From Macrotis lagotis (Eukaryota; Chordata; Mammalia; Peramelemorphia; Peramelidae), in NCBI RefSeq assembly GCF_037893015.1, contig NC_133658.1, forward strand, positions 631,500,211-631,564,210: DNA of 64,000 nucleotides. Reading direction: 5' to 3'. Within the stretch, counting starts at the first letter, position 1; every line of letters begins with the position of its first letter. The notes under the pieces are model-generated. The model saw only the letters and a program-made list of their open reading frames with translations, made no database searches and had not been told where the DNA came from. The position numbers and the translations under genes were made by a program. Positions 46,984 to 58,729 of this stretch are shown here, piece after piece.

Positions 46984-47134
46984 GGGTGGCTAGGTGGTGC
47001 AGTGAATGGAGCACCAGCCCTGGAGTCAGGAGTACCTGATTTCAAATCCAGCCTCAGACATTTAATAATTACCTAGCTGTGTGGGCTTTGGCAAGCCATT
47101 TAACACCATTTGCCTTACAAAAACCTAAAAAAAT
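46984..47134 (+). mobile_element. Marsupial tRNA-type SINE, well preserved
   Basis: Full SINE 'gggtggctaggtggtgcagt' to 'ccatttgccttacaaaaac'. TSD 'tacagtata' at 46975-46983 and 47135-47143. Confidence 0.95.
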
Positions 47135-47143
47135 TACAGTATA

Positions 47144-47569
47144 ATATAGTTAAGTAATTTAGGTTTAATTTTTAACTATAGCTGTACTAACTCATAATTG
47201 TTTATTTAAAAAATTGCAGTCTAATAATTACCATTTGTTATTTAAACACATGGCTACAGAGAAATTAATCTAGTGTCTCAGAGTAAAGTGATCTGGCCCA
47301 GTCACACCAGTATTCAAAGAAAAGACTGAGAATTCAGTCTTGTTGCTTTCAAATCCAGTTCTCCAAATATAATAATAATAATAATAATAATGATAGTAAT
47401 ATGTTATTTTTATTACTAATAATCAAAATATTATACCATGCTGCATTCATTCTAAAATAGTTGGTCAATTTTTTGTTTGTTTTTCTTTTTTTAGTAAAGG
47501 TAATACATCAGTTCTATTTACTCAAAAAATAGAAAAGTTTTGGATGAAGGGAATGTCTCAGTGATGAGA
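47144..47569. other. Unassigned sequence
   Basis: Short (ATA)n at about 47370-47392. No gene. A possible MIR trace at 47275-47365. Confidence 0.45.
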
Positions 47570-47655
47570 TAAAGCATTTTTATTTATTGAAGTATTTAAA
47601 TATAGTATTCAATAAGCATTTAATAAAGGTCTACTGTTTGCCAGGAATGATATTA
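47570..47655 (+). mobile_element. MIR-like element, left part, split by the CHN2 retrocopy
   Basis: 'gcatttaataaaggtctact' and 'gtttgccaggaatgatatta' match the MIR words 'aagtgcctactatgtgccaggcactg'. The next MIR words ('catttgatcctggtagcaaa') are found 2.8 kb away at about 50498-50517. Confidence 0.6.
47642..47655. repeat. TSD of the CHN2 retrocopy, left
   Basis: 'caggaatgatatta', identical to 50465-50478. Followed at once by g and a run of ten T (47657-47666), the copied poly(A) tail. Confidence 0.95.
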
Positions 47656-49379
47656 GTTTTTTTTTTACCATTTCCAGATAATTTTTTATGATAGTATCAA
47701 GAATTATACATGCTACAACAAAGCTGGACAGTCATGGGAAGTCCAAGAGTGGAAGCACCACTCTAAAACACCCACCCACTCACACCCACACCCACCCCCC
47801 CACACACACACACATATTGTGCAATCGTGCTGCCCACCTCCATAACCCTTGTGACTCATCCCTCTTTTAGAACACCCATGAATTTATTCTTTCTCCTCCT
47901 CCTATTCCTCTCTCTCTGCTTCACTTTGCACACAATGGATTATCAAGTCAATTTTGCTTTTTGAGATCATTCTTAAAACAGTGAGTGGTTAAATTATATG
48001 ATTTTGAGAATTAGAGGGAAAGATTAAAAAAATTAAACCAATTACAATCTAGGTGGCCAGTGGTTTCAGTATATTTTTGTAAGATTTTGTCTGAGTCGGA
48101 AATTTAGGTGCAAAAAGGCATATTAAGAAAATAGATGAACAACATAAAGAAAACAAGTCACAGGATGAGATTAAACAATCAACTACAGATCAGCTTCTGG
48201 GAGGAAAAACAAACTGGGAGAGAACTGAAGTTAACAACTCACCCTGAAGAAAAAAAGACAACCTATAGGTTTATTGTAATAAAGCCCAGAGGGAAGACCC
48301 TTGCAGGTCAAGATGGGCTTTTGTTTGGTCTTTCTATCCCCAAGCTCATCAGGTGATAGCCACTTTATTAAAAAATAAATGCTGTTGAGTTGGAATGAAA
48401 AGCACATTCAAAAGAAGTATTCCTTTTTTTTCTGTAACTAAACCTTCATTGTATCCACCAATGTAGAAAGAGCTAACTTTGCCTTGAACAAGCTAATTTT
48501 CAAAGCTCTCCCAAGAAGAAAGAAGTCAAATGTTCCCTTATGCCTGTAGCCAAACCATAACCAGCATCTCCCAGACCCCTACTCCCTTTCCTTCTAAGTG
48601 ACCTGCACTGAAAGATCCAATAGGGGAATGGAAGGCTATTTTTCAAACTCATCCTTTGGATAAGTAATACTGGTTTTCAGGGAAGAGGATGAAACCACCA
48701 TGCTTGTGTTCTACAACAGGATGAGGGCACTTATGTGGAAATCCCAGAAAGCCATTTGTCTTGCCGTTTGGAGCTGCCTTGGGAAGCTCTGGTTCTACTG
48801 GAGGTATGCCAAAATAATACTGTAGGGGTGGTCCATATTTTCATGGGATCCTGCAAGAACTCAGGGTAGGACCTACTGAAGGATGATAATAAATGCACTG
48901 CATTGAGTTCTCTTTTGTTAAAATAAAGTACCATTCTTGCCATTAATTAACATAAAATATAAATTTTATAATATAAGTTCTGTCCAACATTTGACTTCTA
49001 GAACTGTCTTTTTAGCAGATGGGAAATGTCTTAAGAAGCTGTCCCTGAGAAAGGGGTCACTTGTATGCCCAAAGACACTGCAGTTGAAAAAGTCTTCGTT
49101 CTTTTAATAAGTTAAAGAAACAAGAATCCAGTGTTCTTCCTCAGAACAAATATCCATAAGTGGTCAGGCTAGAGACACAAGGCAAAGCATTTTCTGTCCC
49201 TCCCCCTCATTCCTAGGACAGAGGTCGCATGTCTATGAGACATGAGTATTCCATGGTGGGCCAGGAACTCCTTTTCTTTGTTTGAAAAATAAAGCCAGGC
49301 AAAATAAGAACTGTTTTCATTCCTTTTGCCTTATCAGCCTAGGCCAGGCTGAGGCCACACAGCCCACTTCCTGGTTGGC

Positions 49380-50400
49380 TTAGAACAATATGTCTTCATT
49401 CTCTATGAAAATCTGCATAATGCACTTCTGGTACTGCATGTCATTGAGAGTGGCTAGGGTGCTCTCCTCGGGGGGCCAAATACGATCCCAAGGTTTTCGG
49501 CATTCATGAAGTTTTCCTTCTCATTCATCATGACCTTCTTGAGATGAATCATTAGGTATCTGAGCGTCTCATAATGTGCAGGGGGCAGCAACATTAAGAC
49601 TTCATGAACAGCCTCTAACCTCTCATCTGGATTGGAGATTTTGGCCACATCTATAAATTTGGCATAGGTGTCATATGTGATGACTGGAATTGGTAGGTCT
49701 CGAAAGTACAGTTTCAGAGCTCCAGTGATGATGTTGATGTCTGGATATATGTGGGCAGATATATTTGCCTTATCACCATCTCTGTCATAGGCTATCTTGA
49801 CATCTTCAATGTGTTCAGTGAAACTCTGTAGAGGCCTTCTGACTTTAAACCTCTGCCCTCTCTCTCTTGGATGCACATGTCAACCACCATGGATCGCTGA
49901 GTGTTGTGGGCCTTCACCAGGGTGGTGAGATCACAGCAGTACACTTTTTTGATGTGCTTGAGGTCTGGCTGACAGTCATTGGGAACATGCTTGGAGCATT
50001 GCTTGTGGACATTCAAGCCATAGTCTGAACACTGGACTCCCTGGGCAATGAGTCCCCACATGAAATTGGCACAGTGTTCACACCAGTGTGGTCCTCAGAA
50101 CATGTGGACCTTGAAGTTGTGGGTCTTTTCGTAGTTGCAGTGGTTGTCATTGTGCGTTAAGGCCGCTCTCCGGACCAGAGAGGAAATTTGCGAATAGGCA
50201 AAGAGATTGAGCGGGGACCCCAGCCAGACGCCCTTGGCCCCCACCTGGCCGGCCAAGGCCATGGCCAGCAGCTCCTGCCACAGCCTCCGGCTCAGCGGGG
50301 CTCTGCGGCCTCGGGCCACAGCTCCGGGGGCAGCCCTGAGCGCCCATCGCCCAGCCGGGAGCCCCGGAGGACCGGCACGTCGGGCCAGCCGCGCCTCATG
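49380..50400 (-). pseudogene. CHN2: Decayed coding part of the CHN2 retrocopy
   Basis: Domain limits: N-terminal beta1-like part about 50400-50190, C1 about 50120-49965, linker to about 49880, RhoGAP about 49900-49385. Longest open pieces are 49454-49876 (GAP) and 49792-50061 (C1 end and linker), overlapping in different frames because of the small deletion. The first codon is uncertain: candidate ATGs in the GC-rich part do not clearly match the human beta1 start as I remember it. Confidence 0.9.
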
Positions 50401-50464
50401 GCCCGGCCCGGAGCCGCTGCGGGAGGGCGGCCCCTCGGAGAGGAGACACTCGGGGCTTGGGAGT
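50160..50464 (-). promoter_or_regulatory. CpG-rich 5' end of the CHN2 retrocopy
   Basis: About 300 bases of very high GC with many CG dinucleotides, in strong contrast to the roughly 35% GC around. It lies fully inside the TSDs, so it arrived with the mRNA copy as 5' UTR and first-exon sequence. It is CpG-island-like and could act as a promoter, but no transcript is shown by the sequence. Open frames on the plus strand here (50188-50559, 50207-50473) are by-products of high GC. Confidence 0.7.
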
Positions 50465-50478
50465 CAGGAATGATATTA
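50465..50478. repeat. TSD of the CHN2 retrocopy, right
   Basis: 'caggaatgatatta', next to the GC-rich 5' end of the retrocopy. Confidence 0.95.
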
Positions 50479-50545
50479 ATTTTAATAAATGTCAACTCAT
50501 TTGATCCTGGTAGCAAAATTCCTGTTCTCAAAAACATTATTAGAC
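50479..50545 (+). mobile_element. MIR-like element, right part
   Basis: Continues the MIR of 47570-47655: 'aataaatgtcaactcatttg' followed by 'atcctggtagcaaaattcct'. Joining the two flanks at one TSD copy restores MIR order, supporting the insertion model. Confidence 0.6.
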
Positions 50546-52919
50546 TTTTAGTTGCCTAAGGATTATAGTACAAAATAATAATAGCATTGCTAAAAGAAAT
50601 ATATATTTTAAATTTGATATTTTCCTATTGATAAAATATATGGTTTACTTTATGTACAAAGGTATACTGATAAACATACAAAATAGTGCATCCATTATAT
50701 ATGATTTAATTTCAATTCATACATTTTTAAAATGTTCAGATATTTTTATTTTCACTGAAGAATGTTTGGGAAAGAGTGAATTGTTTGAATAATATCTTAA
50801 AGAGGTAATATTTCTTAAACAATGGGGGGATGAGTTTACACTAATGAACAGAACTGCCCCCTGGTGGTTATTCTGAAAGGAATCATTCACTTTAGAATGG
50901 GACCTCTTGATAAAAATACTTCAAAGGCATGTGAATAGTAGTTAATCTCTTTTCCATTTAAACAGGATTTATTTAATTAAAATAAATTAAACTTTAATGA
51001 GGGAAAATTAATTAAAATTAAATTAATTGCATTCCATTTAACTAGGACTTAATTAAACACAGTTCACACCTCTTTACCAACTCCCATCAAGCCTTCAGAG
51101 GTTCAGCTAACATTGTCAGCATGCCAGAAGGAAAATCAAACTCCAAAATGCATATTTACTCTTTAAAATGAGGTACAATTGTAATAAGAAGGGAAACATC
51201 TATGGGGCAAACAGGCAAATAAATAGGGGTATATTTATTGTTCAAATGTCAAATGAATGTAGTGATTTCCATTTTCTAATTATCTACTAGGAATTTTCAA
51301 AAAGATATGTTTTGGAATTATTTGTAAAGACAAAAGGAAATTCAAAAAATTCTTCAGTGTGAGTTCTCAAATATAGGATAATGCATGTGAAATATAATTC
51401 TTATTCAGCAATTGTTTGAATACAGGTAATTTATTTAGGTTTTTCTTAGCTTTGTGTCTCTCATATCACAGTATCTGAAAATAAAAGAATAACCATATCT
51501 CAGAATCTGTTGTCCAGATTCAATTTTTAATTAGTGCAAAGGATATCTTGAACATGAGGACTATAGCATAAGGTACTGAGAGTTAATTTTGGTGAGCTCA
51601 GTTGGGTCACACGTTTTTAATGTTTGGTTATTTAGAAAGAATGTATACTATTATTCTTATTTTCGATCCTATGTTGTCCTGTTATATATAGTATCTTTAT
51701 TATTTCTTCTAGAAATAAAATTGAGATTAAAAGTTATTCATTTTTGCATTCACATCTGAACAATGTTTTCACTGAGATAGGCTCTGGGTTGTTTAAACCA
51801 CATATACACACACCCACACATAGATGCACACACACACATACACACACACACAGACAGACTATGGTATTATTAAATTTTGATTCAGTTTAACAAGTTTCCC
51901 AAGTGTTTCTTCTATGTCCTCATTATTCTCTTCTACATAAGCACTTAAAGGAAAAGAAGATTCAGAAAAGAAAGCAATAAATTTACTTGTTTAATTATAG
52001 TATGTTGTCTTTTCTCACATCTTATCAATTCATCTGTCAATCATTTTGAATACTTAACAATATTCTCTATGTTTATAGACATTTCAAATGCATTCATTTT
52101 GTGTTGAACAGAATTATTCAATTGCAAAGTTGCAATTCAATTGCATTTCAAAAGTTTTTAAACTCTATGTGTATGTGCATGCCTGAGTTTTTCTGTATGT
52201 GTAATGAAAGTTTTTCCTAGTGTGTTGAATTTCATAGACCATTTCTCCTAATGTTTTTATGCATAAAATAAAATATATAGGATTACAGAGAAAGCAACTG
52301 AAATGAAATCAAACTTTATATTTAAAAAAGGGAAAAAAAAAGCACTTTCACAGACCCAATGTGAAAAACCACAATGTGTAGCCCAGTGATAAGTATAATT
52401 AATGATTTAAAAAATAAGAAATTCTTAGAGCATGCACATGCCTTTTAACCTCAAGGATTTAATGATCTATTTGAGGAACTTAAAACTAATTGTGCATAAA
52501 ATAATTAGATCACTTTTCAAAGTAGCTAATGACTAAATGTATAAGCACTGAAAATAAATGTAGTAGACATGTTTGTAAACTGCATTAGAACAGAAAAGAT
52601 ATAGGATGTCCAGGATTCGGAGACCAGATAAATACTGAGTTTCTAGAAAGGGAACAGAATTAATTCTAGGCAAGGAAGTAGAAGAAAGAATGGGAAGAGG
52701 TAAAGGTGACTATAAATAGTCCAACAATAAACCAATAGACAAAGGTTTAGACAGGAAATAATAAAGCAGTGTGAGAGAGAGAGAGATGCAGCAGCTACAT
52801 TGATGAACAAGATATGAGAAGCATGGTATAGAAAAGCAGAACTGTAGTAACTGGAATGTTTGGTGGGAGAAGACAAAGTCAGGCCATGAGTCAAATCAAT
52901 AAGTTAACAATCTTATGGG
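50546..52919. other. Long unassigned AT-rich stretch
   Basis: No gene recognised. 50955-51060 holds two diverged direct copies of 'ttccatttaaacaggattta' with AATTAA-rich sequence. 51803-51855 is an interrupted (CA)n. 52640-52890 has no family motifs. Confidence 0.5.
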
Positions 52920-53904
52920 GATTGAGTCAAGATAGCAGAGAGAAGCCAGGAACATCCCAGAGTTCTCCTCAATTTCAATCATAAATAATGTTAATCAAAC
53001 CTCTAAATAGATTTTAAAGCAACAAAACCAATGGAAAATGGTGAAATATTTTTCAAAACTAAGGTTATATTTGAAAGACTACAAGAAAGGTCTATCTCAT
53101 TCAGGTGTAGAAGGAATATGGTCCAATGCAGGCTAGGCAGGGAAGATCAGCAGGAGACACTCAGTTCCAATGCTGATCACCAAACATAGTCTTTAAGTCC
53201 TGGCTCAGCAGGCCAGTGACACAGTATGGTAGCTGCAAGGCCTCTAGACCCAACACAGAAGGCAGATTACAAGTCCAAAAACACAGCTCAGTGAGTTTGA
53301 CTAAGTAAGGCAACCACAGCTCAATTGGGAAGGATCTACCACCAGACATTCTATCACTCCAAAGATTAGTGACTTAGTCTCTAATCTCTAGGCCAAGAAG
53401 CTTGTAATAGCACTTTCCTGTGTTTCAGGAGCAGTGTTCATCTTTAAATACCACAATAAGGCTAAACATGAATAAGAAAAGGAAGAAACTCCTAATTAAT
53501 AAAAAAAAAGATAGGGACCGATTGGTGACTCAGTGACAGAGCACCGGCCCTGGAGTCAGGGGTACCTGAGTTCAAATTTGGCTTCAGACACTTAATAATT
53601 ATCTAGCTGTGTGACCTTGGGCAAGCCACTTAACCTCATTGCCTTGAAAAAACAACAAAAAAGATACTATGGAGATAAAGAATATCAAAAATCTCACAAA
53701 AGGATATTAAAAAATTTGTATATGTGACAATCAAGAGGGGAATATGGAGTGTTCTTAAGCAAAAAAATACTTTTGGAAGAGATCAGAAAGGGTTTAAAAA
53801 ATCAAGTAGAAAAGCTGAGAAAAGAAATGAGAGATATGCCACAGAGATTTAACAGCTTAGATAAGAAAACACAAAATTTGAGTGTAGAAAACAACTCCTT
53901 GGGA
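52920..53904 (+). mobile_element. LINE-1 5' UTR and ORF1 start
   Basis: Begins 'gagtcaagatagcagagag', a variant of the L1 start CCAAGATGGCAGAG. A roughly 0.5-kb 5' UTR leads to an ORF1-like ATG near 53468 (MNKKRKKLLIN). After a SINE, a decayed coiled-coil region rich in Lys/Glu codons runs to about 53900. It is cut by the next L1. The ORF1 C-terminal fragment at 62290 may be its continuation. Confidence 0.65.
53515..53657 (+). mobile_element. Marsupial tRNA-type SINE inside L1 ORF1
   Basis: 'gattggtgactcagtgacag', 'cggccctggagtcaggggta', 'taataattatctagctgtg' and a tail of caacaaaaaa. Flanked by A-rich 'aaaaaagata' at about 53505-53514 and 53653-53662. Confidence 0.9.
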
Positions 53905-54085
53905 GACTTCCATGCCTGAGTCAACATGGCGTGAAACTAGTATGCTCCTGGAGCTTTTCCCAACATTAAAGCCACAGATATCATGAAAAAAGACAAGATC
54001 CAAAGACGTTTTCTAAGACAGACATCATGAAAGATCTTCAGTGAAGGTCTGTCTCTCTGGGGGAAAGGAGAATTAAAACTCAGGC

Positions 54086-55989
54086 AAGATACAACAGGTA
54101 GAGCTAGAAAGAGAAATCCCATTCAAAGTATCTTCAGACAATATAAAATACCTGGGAGCCTATTTGCCAAGGCAGACTCAGAAACCTTTGGAAAACAATT
54201 ATAAAACACTCCTCACACATATTAATTCAGATTTACATAAATGGGCAAATATCAACTTCTCGTGGATAGGTAGAATTAATATAATAAAAATGACAATTTT
54301 ACCAAAACTAAACTACCTAATTAGTGCCCTACCAATCAAAATTACAAAAAAAAAAAATAATTTTAATGAGTTAGAAAAAGTTGTAAGTAAATTCATATGG
54401 AGAAAAAAAAAGTCAAGAATTTCCAGGGATTTAATGGGAAAAAAGTGCAAAAGAAGGGGGCTTAGCCATATCTAATCTAAAATTATATCATAAAGCATCA
54501 GTCATCAAAACTTTCTGGTATTGGCTAAGAAATAGAGTGGTGGACCAGTGGAATAGACAATTATAGTATTATAGTAATTATTATTATAGTAATTATAGTA
54601 ATCTGCTGTTTGATAAACCCAAAGAGTCCAGCTATTGGGAAAAAAACTCTTTCTTTGATAAAAACTGCTGGGAAAATTGGAAGTTAATATGGAAGATACT
54701 TAGATTAAACCAACACCTCACACCCTATACCAAGATAAGAACCAAATGGATACTGGATTTAGATATAAAAAACAATACTATAAGCAAATTAGATGATCAA
54801 GGACTAGTCTACCTGTCAGATCTATGGAAAGGGGAGCAATTTATGACTAAGGAAGAGATGGAGAACATCACTGAAAATGAACTAGATCATTTTGATTACA
54901 TTAAGTTAAAAAGCTTTTGCACAGATAAAACCATTGTAACCAAGATCAAAAGAAATGTAGTAAACTGGGAAATAATCTTTACAACTAACGTTTCTGATAA
55001 AGGACTCATTTCTAAAATATACAGAGAACTGAGTCGTATTCTAAAAAAAAAAGCCAATCCCCAACTGACAAATGGTCAAAAGATATGCAAAGGCAATTCA
55101 CAGATGAGGATATCAAAGCAATCCCTATTAATGCCTCACATCTCTCAGACTTGACAATATGACCAGAAAGTATAATGATCATTGTTGGAAGAGTTGTGGG
55201 AAATCTGGGACACTATTACATTGTTGGTGGAGCTGTGAACTCATCCAACCTTTATGGAGTGAAATTAGAACTAAGACCAAAGGGCAACAAAAATGTGGAT
55301 ACCCTTTGATCCAGCAATACCACTACTGGGTCTATACCCTGAAGAGATGAGGAAAAAGGGTAAAAACATTACTTGTACAAACATATTTATAGCAGCCCTG
55401 TTTGTGGTGGCAAAGAATTGGAAATCAAGTAAATGTCCTTCATTTGGGGAATGGCTTAGCAAACTGTGGTATATGTATGTCATGGAACACTATTGTTCTA
55501 TAAGAAACCAGGAGGGATTGGAATTCAGGGAAGCCTGGAGGGATTTGCATGAACAGATGCTGAGTGAGATGAGCAGAACAAGAAAAAAAAACAATGTACA
55601 TTCTAACAGCAACATAAAAGCAAAGATCAACCTTGATGAACTTGCTCATTCCAACCGTGGAACAAGCAGGGACAATTTTGTGCCATCTGCAATGGAGAAT
55701 ACCATCTGTACCCAGATAAAGAACTGTGGAGTTTGAACAAATTTCAAGGACTATTTCCTTTAATATAGGAAAAAACTGATATCTTATTGTCTGATCTTGT
55801 TTCTCTCATACTTTATGTTTCTTAATTAAGGATATGATTTCTCTCTCATCACACTAAATTAGGATCAATGTACAACATGGAAATAATGTAAAGACTGACA
55901 AATTGCTTTCTGTGGGGGGACGGAAGTAAGATTAGGGGGGGAAAATTTAAAACACAAAATAAATAAAATCTTTAATAGAAATTTAAAAA
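54086..55989 (+). mobile_element. 5'-truncated LINE-1 with TSD, nested in an L1 5' UTR
   Basis: ORF2 from the EREIPFKV block through KYLGAYLPRQTQKPLENN, INFSWIGRINIIKMTILPKL, ALPIKI, ELEKVVSKFIWR (54164-54475), SDKGLISKIY, HCWKSCGKSGTLLHCWWSCE, IAALFVVAKNWKSSKCPSF (to 55736, ICTQIKNCGV), then the 3' UTR and A tail. Flanked by 'aaaactcaggc' at 54075-54085 and 55990-56000. The open stretch 55293-55736 is 147 codons long, so this is one of the younger L1 copies here, though stops and frameshifts remain elsewhere. Confidence 0.95.
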
Positions 55990-58729
55990 AAAACTCAGGC
56001 TGGAAAGCAAAAAAAGCCAGTGGGAGACTTTAAGCCACAGTGCAGTCCAGGTCCTGACAGCTTGACAACAATTTAGTTCCAGGCAACAAGATAGCAAGCC
56101 AGTAGGGAGTGTCCCAACCCCAAGCAAAGTCTGAACCCTGGGAAAATGGGTAAAAAACAGGAGTAGTTTGGGAACAGACTGCAGCATAAGTACAACTTGG
56201 ACATAAGGGATGATACAAACCTCCTTAAATGCATTTGGAATGCATAGGCAATATCTTGGCCAATGACAAGTCAGGGATCAGACCCCAAGCCCAACAAAAA
56301 ACTTGTATCTATACTCCCTAAACCCTAGGATTAGACTTCAGACAAATAAGACAAGCCAAAAAGTTAAAAGAGCATTTATGATAGAAAGCTACTATGCAGA
56401 TAGAGATAATAACAATTCCATCTTGGAAGAAGAAAACAGTGAAAAATAACCTACAGGGAGTCCATGAATGGGACTCAGCTCCAAAAGCTTATAGAAGAGT
56501 TTAAAGAAGAACTTAAAAACCAAAGAGAGGAAGAAGAAAAATGGAAAAAGAATGAGTCAAGTAAGAAAATTATGATAAATTGATCAAAGATATCAACTCC
56601 TTTAGAAGTAAAAATAACGAAATGGAAAAAGAATGCAACTCTTCAAAAATTAAATTGACCAACTGGAAAAGGAATCTAACTCATCAAAGAGGAAAATTAA
56701 CTAACTGGAAAAGCTAACTGAAGAAAATAAACACTAGAATTTAGAATCGATCAAAGAGAAGTCAACAAATCTATCAGACTGAAAGATTCCATTAAACAAG
56801 GGTTGATCAAATGAAAGAAAAGGTAAAATACCTCTTAGGAAAAACAAATTATCTGGAAAATAGATCCAGAAGAGACAATTTACAAATCATTGTACTACTA
56901 GAAAGCCTAGATTAAAAAAAATAAGAACTTGCAAAATATCTTTCAGAAAATTATCAGGGAAAGCAGTCCAAATCTTCTGAGGCAAAGAGACAAAATGGTC
57001 AATGAAAGAATTCACTGAACTCCTTCAGAAAAAAAGACACCAAGATATAAACTCCAAGGCTATCATATCCAAATTCCAAATTCTGAAATAAAGGAGAAAA
57101 TACTGCAAGCAGCAAAAATGAAGCAATTTAAATATAGAAGAAACACAATCAGACTTACATAGGATTTATTAACACTGAAGGACCTGAGGACCTGGAATAC
57201 CATCTATCAGAGGGCAAAGTACCTTGGATTATGACCAAGAATTTATCATCCTAAAAAATTCAACATATAATGCTAGGGGAAAATATGGATGTTCAGTGAA
57301 ATAGAGGATTTTCTCAATTTCGTGATGTAAAGACCAGAAAAGAATGGAGAATTCAATCTCAAAATACAATAATCAAGAAATGCATAAAAAGGTAAATGAA
57401 AATGGGAAAAAAATTTAGTCAAAAATATCAAATGATATACAACCCAATAAGTGAAGATATAATACTTGTAGGTCTTGAGAATTGCATTTCTTTTGGTATA
57501 TTAAAGGGTTGAATAAAATTGAAGAGAATGGATTTAGAGGATATGGGTATGGTTGGTTCTTATCTTTCCATTGAGGAGAACCATGATGACATCACTGTAT
57601 TAGAGACAAAAAGCCCAGATGGAAAGCTAGGGTGTTTATTCTAAACTCATGTGTCTCAGTTTCCTTTGATCTACTTTAATTTTGTCTTGTTAGTAAAGAT
57701 TAGCAAAGATGAGGGCATGCTATGTTGGGCCATTCAGAGTCTCCCATACCTCACAATCAATTAAAAAATTCTTAAGAAAGCCTTTCAGGGTATCCCATTA
57801 TTTAGAGTACTTAGAGGCTCTATAGTTAATTAAATCAGAAGTGACTTTAGGGAAGAGGGTGGTAACTTAGAAGGGTTGGACTTAATTCATACTTCAGTTA
57901 AAAAGGGCTTAAATACTATGATTGGGGATTTAAGGGGGGAGTGTGGGAGAATGCATGCTTGGAAGGTGGGGGTACAAATAGTTCATGAAATGACTTGACT
58001 TTTCAAAATGCTTTGGTACATGAGAATTGCTAGTCCTTGGAGGGTACTTGAAATGGGGATAAAGGATAAAATTATTATAATTCGATGTGATTCATGAGTC
58101 TTGAGAAGTGTATTTCTAATGAGATAGGGGGGAGGCAACTAAGAGTAATGCTGATAATTATGCAATCAAACAATCAATCAATCTGTGATTTTACACTGAT
58201 TGATAGTTCTTTTAGTTTATCAAGCAATCAAGCAAAAAAATTAATCAACCTTTCATTGATGGAAGTTTGATAATGTTTGATTGAAAGAACTTCTACAGTG
58301 AAAAGGCACACAAATCTATTACAGTAGAGGGAAAGAAGGGAAGGTGGGAATCAATAGATTTGACCCAGAGAGAGAATAAGGTACATTTCCACCTGCATTT
58401 AAAAATCTATCCTAGTCTACAGGGAAGTGGGGTGGAGATGGGAAGGAAAAGGGAAAAGGGGGCTGATAAAATGGAAGGCAAAGGTATAAATGAAAATAAA
58501 CTGAAAGTTAAAATATAAAAGAAAAGTTAAAGGGGAAAAGGGGGAAAAACTTTTGTGAGGAGGAAAAAAAGGAAAAGAAAGAGAAAAATATATATGTGGA
58601 AGGATAGTTTGTTGGGAAATACAGAATTAGTTATCTTAACTTGAAATGTGAATGGGATGAACACTCCCATAAAATGGAATGGATTAAAAACCAGAATCCT
58701 ACTTTATGTTGTTAACAGGAAAAACATTT

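Larger units (their letters stand above)
47656..50464 (-). pseudogene. CHN2: CHN2 (beta-chimaerin) processed pseudogene, beta1-like transcript
   Basis: A 2.8-kb intronless mRNA copy. From 50464 down: GC-rich 5' end; a beta1-type N-terminus (ELLAMAL...[22 protein letters not shown]); shared [12 protein letters not shown] and [11 protein letters not shown]1 domain ([33 protein letters not shown]); linker [20 protein letters not shown]; RhoGAP domain (SEGLYRVS with the arginine finger, [31 protein letters not shown]); end ENEDILF and TAA at 49380-49382; then about 1.7 kb of 3' UTR and the poly(A) remnant at 47657-47666. [12 protein letters not shown] and ITYDTY fit CHN2 rather than CHN1. Chimaerins are diacylglycerol-responsive Rac GAPs. 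Broken by a stop (R to TGA in FRGPHW), a 7-nt loss after GLYRVS, a 16-nt loss after FGP, and a C-to-Y change of a C1 zinc ligand. Confidence 0.95.

Noticed and set aside
48135-48356. A 73-codon open frame on the plus strand
   Set aside because: It lies antisense in the 3' UTR part of the CHN2 retrocopy and has no motif.
50188-50559. A 123-codon GC-rich open frame on the plus strand
   Set aside because: It is antisense to the CHN2 retrocopy. High GC makes stops rare in all frames, and the retrocopy's coding sense is minus.
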